The notes beneath the pieces were generated by a model. That model was not told the origin of the DNA, ran no database searches, and saw nothing but the letters and a program-made list of their open reading frames with translations. Below, one piece after another: positions 11,743 through 25,200 of a stretch of DNA of 64,000 nucleotides. The position numbers and the translations under genes are program-made. This DNA comes from Spirodela intermedia. Lineage: Eukaryota > Streptophyta > Magnoliopsida > Alismatales > Araceae. The stretch is from positions 1,492,259 through 1,556,258 of the forward strand of contig LR746266.1 of NCBI GenBank assembly GCA_902729315.2, given 5' to 3'. Every line of letters starts with the position of its first letter. Position 1 is the stretch's first letter.

Positions 11743-13309
11743 CTACTAGGCCTAAGTTTCATGCCGGTCATTAACATCCTGAGAAATTCATTTTTAGCTT
11801 ACTCTGAGAGCAAACTATTAGTTATCCAAATAAGTGAAAATATTAGCAGGATTTGTGAGCCCAATAAAGTATAGACTAGGTATCCTAACGACAAATAAAT
11901 GCATACTTTTTCGTATAAAAAGAATTGATTATTTCATTATCTGTGAGCATAAATACAAACTTTAAAAGGGAGTTTTACTCGTGGATGCTGAATAAAGTTT
12001 TAAAGTTTTCCGCACGTTTAGAACAAGGATAGATATTATATTTTAATTTAACTCTCTCTTTTCCTGCTCTAGACACAAAGTCAACCATTTTGTCGTCTGG
12101 GATGGGTACGAAGACCATTGCATCTTTGAATCAACCGCGGGCATTGACTAGTAAGGACTTTTTTGCAATTCTCCGCTTCTTTTACTCATTTGCAGATTGC
12201 ATCCCCAGTGGATTGTAATTGTATTAACATCATTTTCTACAGCTGTTTTATTTTTCTAAATTCATATTTTGCCGACCGACAAAATCTCCTCTCCACTGAC
12301 CGAGTTAAGAGCCTTGAATCCACGAAATGAAGTTGGCTAAGACCATAAGGCTGTATATATTTTTATTGGGCCCCAATGCAGCTCAAATCTCTGTTCACTA
12401 GAATCAAGTCAACTCATGATTTAATCACTACATTGGTACTGACTTGAAAAAGGTCAAACGAGGAACTAGTCCCTATAATCACGTCAACTAGGAATCCAAA
12501 GCACTGGAAAATGGGTCAAACTGAGCATTCTCTTAAAAAGCTTACTGCTGAGGGGTAGCTCGTCCAGGAACCGAGGGGCCTCGTTTCTCAGCTTCACGCC
12601 AAGATGTCATGTCCCATGTTCCACCCCCAGAGAGAGAAGAGAGCGACAGACACTGGCAGAGAGCGAGATAGATAGATAGAGAGAGAGAGAGAAAAAATGA
12701 TATGATATTCACCCCCATTGGCTGTCCCGGTCACCGGCAGAGAAAGAGAAAGATGCCTCGATTTTACCTGGATTTTTGGTGTACATGTACTTGGAAGAGA
12801 GAGAGAGATCCCTGATTCAATTTTCAAATGAAGCAGCTCTCAACCGCAGACTTGCTCCCGCCAAGTAGCATCCCGGTGCGAAGCCGCTCCCAGTCGTCCC
12901 CACTTCTCCACGAACGCCTCTCTCTCTCTCTCTTATCTCTCTGTCTCTTTCTTCTCTGTGAAGTTGCTGTGGGCAGGAAAAGAAACATGCGCCTTGATGC
13001 ATGAGGCAAGCAGATGTGGAGGAGGGGGCCAAGTGGCCCCGGCCTCTGCAGGTCGTTGCTCATCAGCTTCGCAGGGGACGTCCTTGTCGACGGGACAAGG
13101 GACGGAAGGGAAAACTGCCCATGGCGCCTGCTGCGCTACCATTAGTTCTCTACAAGCTGACCTCAGGGCACCACCGTCTCCTTAATTCACATCATTCTCT
13201 GAGGGATCAGGGTAGGAGACCGCCTCGCGGGACTTCGCCACTCATCACTCGGGGATCGATCTCTTGAGTGGGGGAATTCGGGGCGTCTTGGTGCCATCCT
13301 GCTTACGCA

Positions 13310-13457
13310 ATGCCGGAGGAGGACGCGTCGGCGCCGTTGTTGGAGAAGGTGTACCATGAAGGTTGCCCCGGATGTAGGGTAGATCGGTAGAAGGCGAGCA
13401 GGGAAGTGATACCTTTGAGGGAGTTCTTCTTCGTTTGGCTCGTCACCCTCTGCACAG
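13310..13457 (+). pseudogene. Duplicated exon 1 of the ZIFL transporter with an in-frame stop
   Basis: Exactly the same length (148 bp) as the intact exon 1 at 16,001-16,148, with start codon and splice donor (GTAGG) kept. It encodes [15 protein letters not shown]...CPGCRVDR and then a TAG at 13,388-13,390, where the intact copy has a Trp codon (TGG) at codon 27. Homologous upstream sequence is also kept (12,830-13,310), so this promoter could still be transcribed. Splicing from here to exon 2 would give a product ending after 26 residues. No exons 2-17 follow it before copy B. Confidence 0.85.
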
Positions 13458-13559
13458 GTAGGAAGAATCGAGCAATTCGTCTCTCTTCTTCTCCAGCGTC
13501 TCTTCTGTCTAAAGAAGCCGTAATTATGGGTAGACACATCCTCCCATTTGCTTGGATCA

Positions 13560-13965
13560 CTGCTCTTTGCCCCACGCCTAATTGACCACTGGTGATGTGG
13601 AAGGAGAATGACTCACACATGTCCCACTCACTAATTCATCTTCAGCCGCTCGAGTCCTCCCTTGCTCATAGCTCTATGTGATTGCACTACTGACCCGCTT
13701 GCAGGCCTTGTTGGCAAGTGGTTTTCCCTCTTTTTCTATCTTTTTATTTTCTTTTATTTTTCTTCATTTATCTCAAAAATAGGATTATATAAATTATATA
13801 AATTCACATAAAATGACATAATTAGACAAAAAAATTACATTAATTAACTTAAAACTACTTTTCATAATTTAACACAAATATAAATCTATTTATCATGAGT
13901 TAAGACTAAAACTATATTATTAATTAATTATTATCTCATGATAATAAAGACTTATAACTCACATA
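13560..13965 (+). repeat. LTR-like repeat family, copy 3, between duplication copies A and B
   Basis: Matches 3,840-4,165 and, in its first part, 7,880-7,930. The shared features are the GATGTGGAAGG block, TTTATCTCAAAAATA, and a tail ending TCATGATAATAAAGACTTA. It lies exactly at the junction between copies A and B, so it may have supplied the homology for the duplication or inserted there later. Confidence 0.6.
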
Positions 13966-16230
13966 ACTAGAAGAACTTTACACTCATACTTAGAAAACTA
14001 CTCTAAGAAGATAATGTGATAAATTTATAATAAAAATATATAATCAATGATAAAATAGTAATTTTCATCATAAAATATTTAAAAATGTCATCAAGCACTT
14101 TAGATTAGTAGAAATCACTCTATAAAGAACTATATCTTTCAAAAGTTTAGGCTGTAACACAATGATTCCTAGGTTTCCTAATTTTTAGTAGAAGACAGAG
14201 TTAAGGTTAACTACATGTAGATTAATTCCTTTGTTCCAACAATGAGAATAAATATTTGACTTAAGGAAGTGCATGTTATAATATGGTTTACATTGCCACA
14301 CAAGTGCATGTGTGCATAATGAGATTCCATATAATCCAACATAAACCAATGGGAATGGTTGATTTGTAGGTATAACTATAAGTGCCCACATAAGTAAACA
14401 CATGTAGGATGAGTGAAAGTGTGGAATTAGGTATATGCATAGTGCACTAAAGTGCCAAATGTATGAATACATGTGGAATAGCATATAGTTGAACCAGCAT
14501 AGATCAATGGGATAGTCAGAGCATTAGTTAGCAATGGTGGTCATCCATGCGCATCTGCATAGGCATGAGGTCTTGAGCTGTGGCATGACCAAATATCTAC
14601 TCAAACAGCTTATGAAGTTGAGGGGACAACCTAGCTTGAAGGTCAATGTGACAAATGACTATTCTGCTTTTTGTGCTTCAATAATTCAATAAAAAAATAT
14701 TTAAAATTAATATTTGTATCCATCTAAACCCTAGTGTAAGTACAAATCAGGCGTTCCTTGTTTGACCATTCTTCTTGCCGAAATTTATATTTACACAAAT
14801 TTTTAATATTTGTGTAATACTGCATTCTTATAGGGCAGGAACTTATATGTTAATTAATTTAACAGTTTTGACTATATTAGGGCCGAGTGTGGGGATGTTT
14901 AATAGACCACACTGATCTGGCTGTCGACTCAGCCCGGTTGACCGAGACACAAGCCGCCTCCCCATGTGGGATATCTATCCGGGACCTGAGCTCCAATAAG
15001 GATCATCCCCGTCGTTCGATCTTTTAGGGATCAAGCCCAAGGTTTCAGCGACCACGTCTCTCTCTCTCTCTCTCCCTCCGTCTTTCTCTCTCCCCTTAAC
15101 AATCCTTCACAAATTTATTTTCTAGTTTACTTGTAGGCTGAGTGCAAACTATTCGTTATTCAAATAAGTCCAAATCTAACCATTTTGTCTTCTTGTGGTG
15201 GGGTCGGTACGAGAACCAGTGCTACAGCTTCGAATCGACCAGTGCTACAGCTTCGAATCGACTAGTAACCAGTTGTTTCAATTATCCGCTTTTTTTCACT
15301 CGTTTGTAGATCCTTCTCCAGTGGATTATAATTGTATTAACATCCTTTTCTGTAGTACCCAGAATCACATCAACTAAGAATCCAAATCCCCGGACAATGG
15401 GTAAACCAGAATCAACTTGTCCCCATAAAACGTGCCAAACTGAACATTCTCAACTTATGGACCTTGGTTAACTCTCTAGGCCTCTCCTTCCACTACTCTC
15501 TCCAGCTGGCAGCATTTGACGAGCTCCGCTTATATTTAATATTTATCACGTATGTACCCATTAGTAATGGAATAATCATAAAAAGTAATGAACTTCATTA
15601 GGAGGAGCCACATGACATTATTTATTTCACAGGGGCTTTTTCAAAATAAAGCAGTTAAATCCACGAGGTCGCTCCCATTCCCTGTTTCCTACAAAAGTGA
15701 CGTGCGCAATGATGCATGAGGCAAGCAGATGCGGCGGAGGATGCCAAGCTGCAGACGTCTGCAGGTTGCTGCCATCACTTTCGCAGGGGTCGACGGGACA
15801 AGGGACGGAAGGGAACACTGCCCATGACGCGTGCTGCGCCACCAGTAGTACTCTCCAAGCTGACCCGAGGCCACCACCGTCTCCTTGTCTACATCTTTGA
15901 GGAACCAGGCCAGGAGAGTGCCTCGGGGGAGTTTACTATTTATTGAGCGATCTCTTCTGTGAGGGAATTCAGGGCGTCTTGGACCCTCCCTGCTTAACCC
16001 ATGCCGGAGGAGAACGCGTCGGCCCCGTTGTTGGAGAAGGTGTACCATGCAGATTGCCCCGGATGTAAGGTGGATCGGTGGAAGGCGACCAATGAAGGGA
16101 TACCTTTCAGGGAGTTATTTTACGTTTGGCTCGTCACCCTATGCACAGGTAAGAAGAATCGAGGAGTAAGTCTTTCTTCTTCTCCCGCGTCTCTTCTGGC
16201 TCAAGAAGCCGCAATTATGGGTCGACACCA
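13966..16230 (+). repeat. Segmental duplication, copy B (upstream region of the live transporter)
   Basis: Homologous to 9,100-13,535 without the insertion at 9,360-10,870, and to 28,310-29,700. It carries the promoter and 5' UTR of the intact transporter; the match to copy A continues through exon 1 and about 80 bases of intron 1. The minus-strand frame at 14,185-14,484 lies in repeated non-coding sequence and is not a gene. Confidence 0.8.
15215..15260. repeat. 23-bp perfect tandem duplication
   Basis: The unit starting ACCAGTGCTACAGC and ending CGAATCG occurs twice in direct succession (15,215-15,237 and 15,238-15,260). Copies A and C have related single-copy sequence here (near 12,110 and 29,560), so the duplication is specific to copy B, upstream of the live transporter. 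Confidence 0.9.
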
Positions 16231-19200
16231 AGGCATCTGTTGGCTTGGTGACTAACTGAATTCTTCCCGTTTCCGAGGATCTCTTTGACTACGAGTTCCG
16301 GCGTCTGCGTCCTATGTTTTGAATTTCTTTTTCCTTCTTTCTACTTTTGGCGTCGCGGTTGTCGAACTTGTTTGACCTCACAAACTTGTCCACACCATAT
16401 TCTTCTTGGGTTCCGTTCGGCCTACTTCCCTTCTGACGAATGCGGCTCACTTGTTTCAGACTGTCTCTTTTGTTATCTCGTCAGTTGTGTATTTGAGGTT
16501 AAATATGATTCCTTGGACACCTATTCTGTGTTGTTAAATTCCTGGCCTCTCTCTAAGGTGTCTGAATAACGTCAGTAGATTCCCTTATCTACCACCCTCG
16601 CTGACACTTTCAAAAATGATTTCTTGTTCCTGTATAGAATTTTCAGAAGCCTGAATGGTCCATAAGAAAGAAATGAGGGTGGAGTTTCAGATTACTTTGC
16701 CAGATAAGGATGGTGCCTCGTACTTGTTTATTTGGCTCTTCATAACCTCTCTAGCCAGTATCCACAATGGGATATCATGTTCTATAGTATAACAGACCTT
16801 CTGCTACATAGTGTACGCATCCTTCTTGCTTTACTCCATCTTTTTGTTTAGATCATTCTAATGCGCAGAGTATCAAAGTAACTTTGTTGAACAGGGAAGG
16901 ATATTCTTTATATTTGTTTAAAATTTTTGAGAGTTTCTCTTTTATTCGTCTCTGCCTAGAATATAGATTTTTCTTTCCAGCTGTAGATTCTAACAAGGCC
17001 GAAATGTAAATTTTAGCATGCTCATCTGAGAAAATGTATTTTGACTGACGTACTAGCACGATTAAGTAGTGGAAATGTCCATCTGGATCTATTTCTAACT
17101 CATATGATGATGTCAATTTTCTTGGGGGTATATTATTTTATCATATTCCTCTAATTTTTCCCCTAATTTTTGTGTTCTGTCTTTTCAGCCCTCCCAATAT
17201 CATCATTGTTTCCATTCTTATATTTCATGGTACGTATCATATTTACAGGTTTCACTTACTTCCTTCAGATCGAATTTAATGAGTTTCAGCGATATTCTCA
17301 AGTGCTTTACGAATCTCATTGTGCTGCTCTATTCGGAATGTAGTTTTCTTGGATTACCTCTGAACTTGGATCCAATGGATGTTCTTACCCTAAATGCTAA
17401 ATACTTGTAAATTTTATCTTCATTGTCTTGGATAGGTTAGAGACCTGAATATTGCGAAGAGAGAGGAAGATATTGGTTTCTATGCGGGTTATATTGGTAA
17501 GGTTTTTGTGATTGTACTCTCAGGGCTATAAAGAAGGCTAAGTTTTTTCAATTAAGATAATTCAGTAGCTATCTAAAATTTCGCTTCTCCTCTGACACAA
17601 TATCTTTGTATCTTTTCTTCAAAGGATCTTCTTTTATGTTTGGAAGAGCTTTGACATCCTTTTTATGGGGGATTTTAGCTGATAAATATGGACGAAAGCC
17701 AGTTATTGTGTTTGGCGTCAGTTCAGTGTTCGTATTCCTGAATCATGGTTTCATAGAACTTTTGACAATAATTTCTCATGACATGCCCTCTTCCATTGTC
17801 TATTGCAGAGTAATCTTCAACACTCTGTTCGGGCTCAGCACGAATTTTTGGATGGCAGTCTCAACCAGGTTTCTTCTTGGATCTTTAAATGGGTTGCTTG
17901 GCCCTATCAAAGTATGTGCTTCTACCTAGGACTCTTTGAATATCAAAGAAAATAAATATCATCTTGGATAATACGGACATTAAGTTTCCAATTAACTCTT
18001 TTGCATTGCTTTTTCCAGGCATATGCTGTTGAAGTTTCCCCTAAAAAACATCAAGCTTCTGCACTGTCACTTGTAAGAGATCTTAATGGCTTTATTGATA
18101 ATTTCGTATAACTTGATTCATCAGAGTGAATTTATTTTTATGTTTTGTGATACTTATCACCGTGCTTTTTAAGATCGTGCATGATGATAATTTCCGTTAG
18201 AACACCTTGTTGGAATGCGTCTTTCATAATGCATATTACATTAGGTCGGGAAGTATATTCCTTGTATAGTTATGGATTTTGTTATCTTGGGTTTGAAGAA
18301 ATATGCGGGTATCTTCTTTGGTTTTGCTTGTAATCCCTGATTCCACTTTAGATATGATGCGACCCAACTTCCGCCCTTAAAACTTAGAAGATTATCATAC
18401 ACGACCTCAAATAGGATATCCGTTTGCCCAGTTAGCTTAGGTAATAATGTTGCCAACTTATGTTTTAGCACAACTTTGGGTTTAAAATACTTGGGATCAT
18501 AAGGTTGCAGATTTTCTCTATAAAAGTACTCGATATAAATCTTCTATTATGAAATAACATCAAATGGAGACGCTCCCAAAATTTTGAAAGGATTCTTGGT
18601 AAGGAATAAATTGAATCGCTTTAAGTTTTCTTGACCCCTAGTAGAAATATCAGTGTCTGTAGAAGATGCAGACACTGATGAATTGGTAAAGATGACAATT
18701 TGCTCTCTGGTCCACCGACAATCATCATGGCAGATGGTGGCATCACATTAGATGTCTCCATACATCCCCACGAAGCATGTGAATTTTTTTTCTGACAATC
18801 CACATCACATTGGTTCATCTCGTTCTCTGTATGTACAATGCCTGCGATATTCCTGCAGTTTTCGTGGGGAGGACAGTGACATCCCATTCCTCCATCTAGG
18901 ACAGCCACTCGTATTCTTAAATTTTTCAGCAATATACCGTCGCATTGTATAAAAGTGAAAGGTTGAGAAACTTTGGTTACCTTTTTGTGATATGGATTGT
19001 ATCCAGCGTTTTAATTTAATTTCTATTTTCTTGTATCATTAACTTTTTTGCTGAATGGCCCTGGGCCATTTAACAATTGTACCTATTCTCAGGTTGCTAC
19101 TTCGTGGGGCATAGGACTGATTATTGGCCCTGCAATTGGAGGTTACCTTGCACAGGTACGTATACTGCCCATTGATGTTGTTGTGCATGTTTCTGTTCAG

Positions 19201-22200
19201 AAAATTTTCATACCCAGAATTACCCACTTCTGGGCTGGTAGTTTTTTTCGTTCTCTTGTTCTCCAAGAGGCAATGCAGAAAACTGATGGGAAACTCTTTC
19301 ATGTCAGAAATTATACACCATTATATTAAGAGTTGAAAATTTTAGTAGGTTGTACAGAGGATCACTGGAGCAGTAGCTTCCTGCCAGATACCCTAGGCGG
19401 ATCAATAAATGAAACCTGTATTGTAGGCCCAAGGGTGGGCCCAGGGGGTCCAGGGTTAACCAACAAGTATATGATGTACGCCCGTCTTCATCAGAGAGTA
19501 GTGTGCCTTGATTTTTATATATGATTTACCTTGATAGAGTTCTAACAAGTTCATACCCTAGTATATCAATCTCCCTTAAAAGATCTATAATACATATTTC
19601 CATCAGATATGTAAACCCTTCATTAGATTACGCTACTTTAAGCCCAAGAAAGTACCTAAGGTTACCAAGATCTTTGACTTCAAATTCCTTAGCAAGCTTT
19701 GTCTTTAATAGTTTAATCTCCACATAATCTTTGATCACTTCATATCATTTTCATAAACTATTGAGTTACAAAAACTTTCATTCTCGCCATTTTGTAAATG
19801 AGGTATGATCATCATTCCAATGTTCACAGTAAAAAGTGATCACCACGATTTCCAAGTCTATTAAATCAGGCTTACGGAGATTGCCTTAATTAATATTAGA
19901 TCATTCTTCAATCTGAATACTTATTAACCAGGTGGGCAGCGCATACAACCTCCTCTTGAAAGTCTCTATTTAAGAACGCGTTTTTCGCATCAAGTTAGTA
20001 GAGCTCTCACCTTCTGTCATCTTTATGAGTCATCAAATAAAACATGGCCAGGAAAAGGCTTACCAGAAAAGGGAGTGAAAAAATAGTAACAGAAAATACA
20101 TTTCCTTAAAAATCTCTGATATCCCTAAATAATATTGAGAAGAATATATATATTGAAAGGAGGTATATTTAGGAATAATATCTCTGATAGTATCTTGCGA
20201 TATTCGTCACTATATTATCCCATTTTATTGTTGGATAATCCAAATATCGAATAAAAGCTGAAGACATTTTTCTATGTTTTCAATATCTGATAAGTCATTT
20301 GCGCTAAGAAAAAGACTTGGGATGATGTATCTGTTGAAATCTTGATAAAGGTGCTTAGTAATCATATCATCCAGATGAATTCTTCTTGACGACTTTTCTA
20401 TCTGTGGCAGTATGGGTATATGTGGTATTTAAGCGTTTTTGATATTTTATTCGATGTATTTAACCTATTTCCTTAATCTCATATATGCGTTTTCGACAGC
20501 CTGCAGACAAGTTTCCAAACTTATTTCCTAAAGAATCCATATTTGGAAGGTGAAATTTGATGTGCATTTTTACTGGATTTCTTGATAAATGACTCGTTTC
20601 TATCCTAAATGGTGTCGTTCTTGTTGTGTAGGTTTCCATATTTCTTACCTTGCCTCTGTATATCCCTCATTGCAGTGGGTGTATTGGTTGCCTGTATTTG
20701 GCTCCCTGTAAGTTAGAATTCTCCTCTAATGTCGCTCATTCTGGTAATTTGATCGATATTTATTTTCTTTACTGTATGCATGTACTTATTGAATCTGATG
20801 GCAAAACCTCTGCGTCTCTGAACCAATTGTGATAAACTTGTTCCATTTACCATGATGTAGCTAGATCGTTTGGCCTTTTCTTGAAAGATGTCTGATCGAG
20901 TTACTGGTCTCGACTATATATCATCAGCTTTAATATCTGATGGCCTCATTTAATTTCATCTTTAGCTTGAATGTAAAACATAGGAAATGGATGATATTTC
21001 ACGGGACCTTTTATTGCCTTACATCAGGTTAGATATTCTTGTATACGTTTAGCTAGATTTATATCCCTGTTTATGCTACCCAATAATTAGACCCTATATT
21101 TTTTCCCGCTAACTTTAGTCTCTAGAAATTTCATACGTGAGGATTTAGTACTCTCGTCACAGGAAAAGGACGAGTATTGTTAACATGGGCTGAAGACCTT
21201 GGGCTAGAGATCTTCTAGAAGCTGCTCAAAATCTCCTGCCAACCGTCAGTGCTCAGAAGCTTCTGTTTTGTTTTGTCAGTCTAGGTCTCTGACACACCTC
21301 TTGTGTCAAAGATTTACAGATATCTGTTCTATTTTGTCTTGTCAGTCTAGATATCTGGCATATCTCTTGTGTCAGAGATATCTCCACATGTATGTTCTCT
21401 GTTGTCTTGTCAGAGTCTCTGCTCTTTGTGGATGACCCTACCCCTTGGGAGGTCTGTATAATTCCCAAGTGTGTACCCCTAGGCATTCAATATATATCTT
21501 CCACTTCTTTGAGAGTTTCACTCCTTGAGTGCTCCTCCCCTTGAGAGTCCTCTTATTATGCTTGTAGATTTAAGCAAACCTCCCTTGTGGATTCAAGGGT
21601 CGTAAACCAAAGCCTTGTGGAGTCAGGCCTAACCCCTTGTAGATTCAAGGGTTGAAGCAACTGGTTATGTGGACTCACTCAGAACTCAGTTCCTTCAAGC
21701 AGTAGGATCTGGGGATTCAAGACCTGGCTCCTGCATCTCTCCTTCCCTGAGACTGTGTTAAGTATAGTCCTAAGTAAAAAAGACATTTATTCTCGTTTCG
21801 GAGACATCTATTTGGATCTCTCTCCTCTCTCTCCCTGATCACATATATGCGTATGACCACCTAAACCCATCTCCCTGGACCGCATGTTTTCTTCAATTAA
21901 ATAAAATTAATGGGAAAAATCAATGTTGATGGAGAATTACGATTATATTCCTATTCTTCTGATAGGAATTAACAACCAGATTAAACCTTCAACATCAAGA
22001 AATTTCTAGGGGCTAAAAGCTAGCAGGAGAAATGTAAGAGCTTATTAATGATGGATTGAGTTTATCGGAACCTACAGCTAGTTAACTCCACTTAATAATA
22101 TTACTTTTTTTCATAACTTTATCTCCTTTAAAGGTTTTAATCACACTATGTCAACTTAAATTCCTTATCTTAATTTATATGCTTATGTTTTCGTGACGAG

Positions 22201-25200
22201 ACAGATAATTTGTCAGGAATAGTTTTTCCGTTTTAATAAATATAGATTTGTGGCAAGTGATTTTTTTTACATAGCGGTCTTGCTGAGTAATAATATTCTT
22301 TCCTTTTCCTTGCAACCAGCAATGCCATTCTTCTTATTGTTGTGATACACCTTTTTGCAGGAAACATTGCATACCCACAAGGAAACTAGAGATCATATAT
22401 CTTATGATCCTCTTGGTGCTTCTGAAGATGGCTCTGCTTTCAAAGTGAAGGATGAACAGACGGAAAGGAAAAAATATCCATCTGAAGAAAATCTCTTTAA
22501 GAATTGGCCTTTAATGTCATCCATCATCGTTTATTCTATTTTCTCCTTTCATGATATGGCTTACACTGAGGTACCTCTCACCGCTCTCTGACACACACAC
22601 ACAGAGAATAAATTCCATATTGTTCATAATAATGAAGCTGTAGTGTGTCCATGTAAACAGTATGGTGATGATAGATTGTCGTTTAATAACTGTATGGTTC
22701 TTACGTATAGTCATTGATTGTGTAGATTTTCTCCCTTTGGGCTGAAAGTGATAGAAAGTATGGAGGTCTGAGCTTTTCCACAAATGATGTTGGCCAAGTG
22801 CTTGCAATCTCAGGTATACTTCGTCTCAGGATAATGTGGATTTGTACTCATATTGTGAAATCTCAAATCATACATCCGGAACAGATAACCCACTTCCTTG
22901 TTCAATTAACAGTTTTTTAAAAATCATTCCGTCAATAAATGATTTTCACCTCCTTACGTCCTTTGATACTTTATATCCCTCAATATGACTGTTAGAGAGC
23001 CATTATGAGAGTATGCTACTCAAATAAGTCTGTTATACTAAATGTTTGGATTTGGTGAAAAGCATTCGTGGAAATGAATAATGTTCTTTAATTGATCTAG
23101 CATATCATTTTCTCTGCGATTAGATCGAGATGTTCACTTCGCATATTTGAGGTATGCACGAAGGCTCAATTATTGGCATGTAGTACTGGGTATGTTTTGG
23201 GTATCCAGCTAAAGACCAATTGGGTGTCCGTTGACACTTGCAGCGCTACTTTACCCTCTTGCATACTTTTTTAGGCACATGACATTCCCCCTATTACTGG
23301 GGTACTCCCACATCAGTAATTTCGTAGTAAGGAGCAAGCGATAAATCACTGAATAGAGAGTTCTGTTGTGTTGGATGCTCCATAAAGGTCATATTTCAAT
23401 GCAAGCCGAACAATCATTTAAAGGCCTATGTAGCAGAAAAACATAGCCCTTGTCCCATGACTTGAAGCTAGTATGTACAAAGTGATGGGCAGGAACAGAT
23501 GCTCCGTAGAAAATGATGCTCGCTCCCAGTAGATGCTCCAGAGATTTTCAAAGGATGTTTTCGTGAATTTTCATTGCTTTTAAATAAATCCATCATTTGA
23601 CATTGTATTACATATTTACAGCCAATTAAGCTCTCCATTTGAGGCATCTGAGTTTCAGAAGGATGTTTCAAGATGGTTCAAAGCCTAAGTTTCTTTGCCT
23701 GTTCTGTGGCTCAAAGAACCGCACAAATAACTTCTTGAAATCCACGGGTGCATGCTTCAAGTTATGAACTACCTAAGAACTATTCAGGAGAAGATAAGTC
23801 GATAGAATATTGTTTTTATATGTAGAAACTGAAAATTTCTTCAAATCGTACTTCATCGCCAGCTCAGTGTTGACTTGTAACAGTATATATTTAAAGGGAC
23901 CTAAAAATTATGTACGTCAGTCAGACTGTGTAGCATCCAGTCAGAAATGAGACTATGTACCACAGCTTTTTAGCATTCGATTATGAGTCTTTGAATTCCC
24001 AGTTTACGCAGAAAATCATGGTCCAGATAAATTCATTTTTAAATGTCTTCTTTCTCACTAAAAATCCATGTCCCTGTGAATGTGTGCATGTGAATTTTTC
24101 TGGAACATGGAATGACTGATTTTTTTTTCTCAGGCTTTAGTCTTCTTGTCTTCCAACTATTTTTGTACCCACCCCTTGAAAGACTGTTTGGTCCAGTTTC
24201 TTCATCTCGAATTGCGGGGGTATGAATTATGCAATTTATTTTTATTTACTTAAAATTTTATATTTATTTTTTAGGTTCTATCTCACAAATACTTCTCACT
24301 ACAGGTTCTGGCAATCCCACTCCTATCTACTTATCCCCTTTTTTCAATGCTATCTGGCGCTGGACTTTTCGTGGTTGTGAATTTTGCATCTTTGTTAAAG
24401 AATATTTTGGATGTGAGTTCAGCTCATCTTGGGTTCCTTCCTCTTTTCTAGTGCAATAGGTGAAGGCATTTCATCACTTTTTCTTTGTACGTACGATTTT
24501 CATGATGAAGATTTAACATGCAATCAAGGAGAAGGGAAAAATGTAAATAAATTAATGAGCACAGAACAAGTGTATGCCATGATTTCTTTTTACTCGAATG
24601 CCACGTGGACATTGCTTTGTAGAGTAAAGGAGTTTTCATATTTTGATTAAAAAATAAATGTCTGGTATCATTGTCGACTGTTATGCTGAAGTGCCCACAA
24701 TGGTTAACAAGTTTAACATGCTTTAGTTGTTGAGTTTCTTTCATTCGGTGTGATCTGAATTTTTATTTCCCTTTTTACAAGATCGAAAATTTCCTACGTC
24801 ATCTCTATGTCAAGGTTGTTAGTTTGATTGCATACTTCGCGTGCATGGTTTATTCAGCCTCCAGTTAAGTCAGGAAAGGTACAGGAGAGATGTGTGATAA
24901 TCCCCTGAGGGACTGTCATAACCTGATTCTAAGATTTTGAAAACTGAACCAAAGTCAAACAGTTGGAGCCCTAGTTTGCACAAATCATCAAGAATGCTTA
25001 CTCAAGTGGTCTTCGTCTACCTGGCACTAGAATTGAGTAGTAAAACTTCAATTTTCCGAGGATGACGAAAATTCAGTGAGAAAGTTGGTTCGGACAATAC
25101 CCAATACAGCATCGAATATCCATGTATAGACATAACGGATACTGTTAATTGATCAAATATACAATCAAAATTTGATTAGATGATTTCCGTGGTAAAATCC

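Larger units (their letters stand above)
8890..13560 (+). repeat. Segmental duplication, copy A (upstream region plus dead exon 1 of the transporter)
   Basis: Sequence here matches two other places. 13,966-16,230 is copy B and leads into the intact transporter. 28,030-30,412 is copy C. Shared landmarks run in the same order: a GATCAGCTCT block near 8930, a TTTCCTAATTTTTGGTAGAA block near 9300, the AGTGCCAAATGTA segment near 11,100, the TAGACGACACCAATCTGGCTGTC-like segment near 11,607, then promoter-like sequence and exon 1. Bases 12,300-12,800 match 29,735-30,255 at about 97 percent by eye over a 300-base sample. Homology to copy B ends near 13,535. Confidence 0.8.

Noticed and set aside
13187-13620. 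Minus-strand frames of 116 and 105 codons over the dead exon 1
   Set aside because: They are shadows of the duplicated exon 1 and 5' UTR; the equivalent region in copy B differs and the reading is not conserved.
15225-15262. GCTTCGAATCGACC resembling the B box of a tRNA gene
   Set aside because: No cloverleaf or A box can be built around it; it is the 23-bp tandem duplication.
16853-17116. Minus-strand frame repeated at 30,396-30,665, at first sight a conserved small gene
   Set aside because: Both lie in the near-identical duplicated intron 1 block, so the match reflects DNA duplication and not protein conservation.
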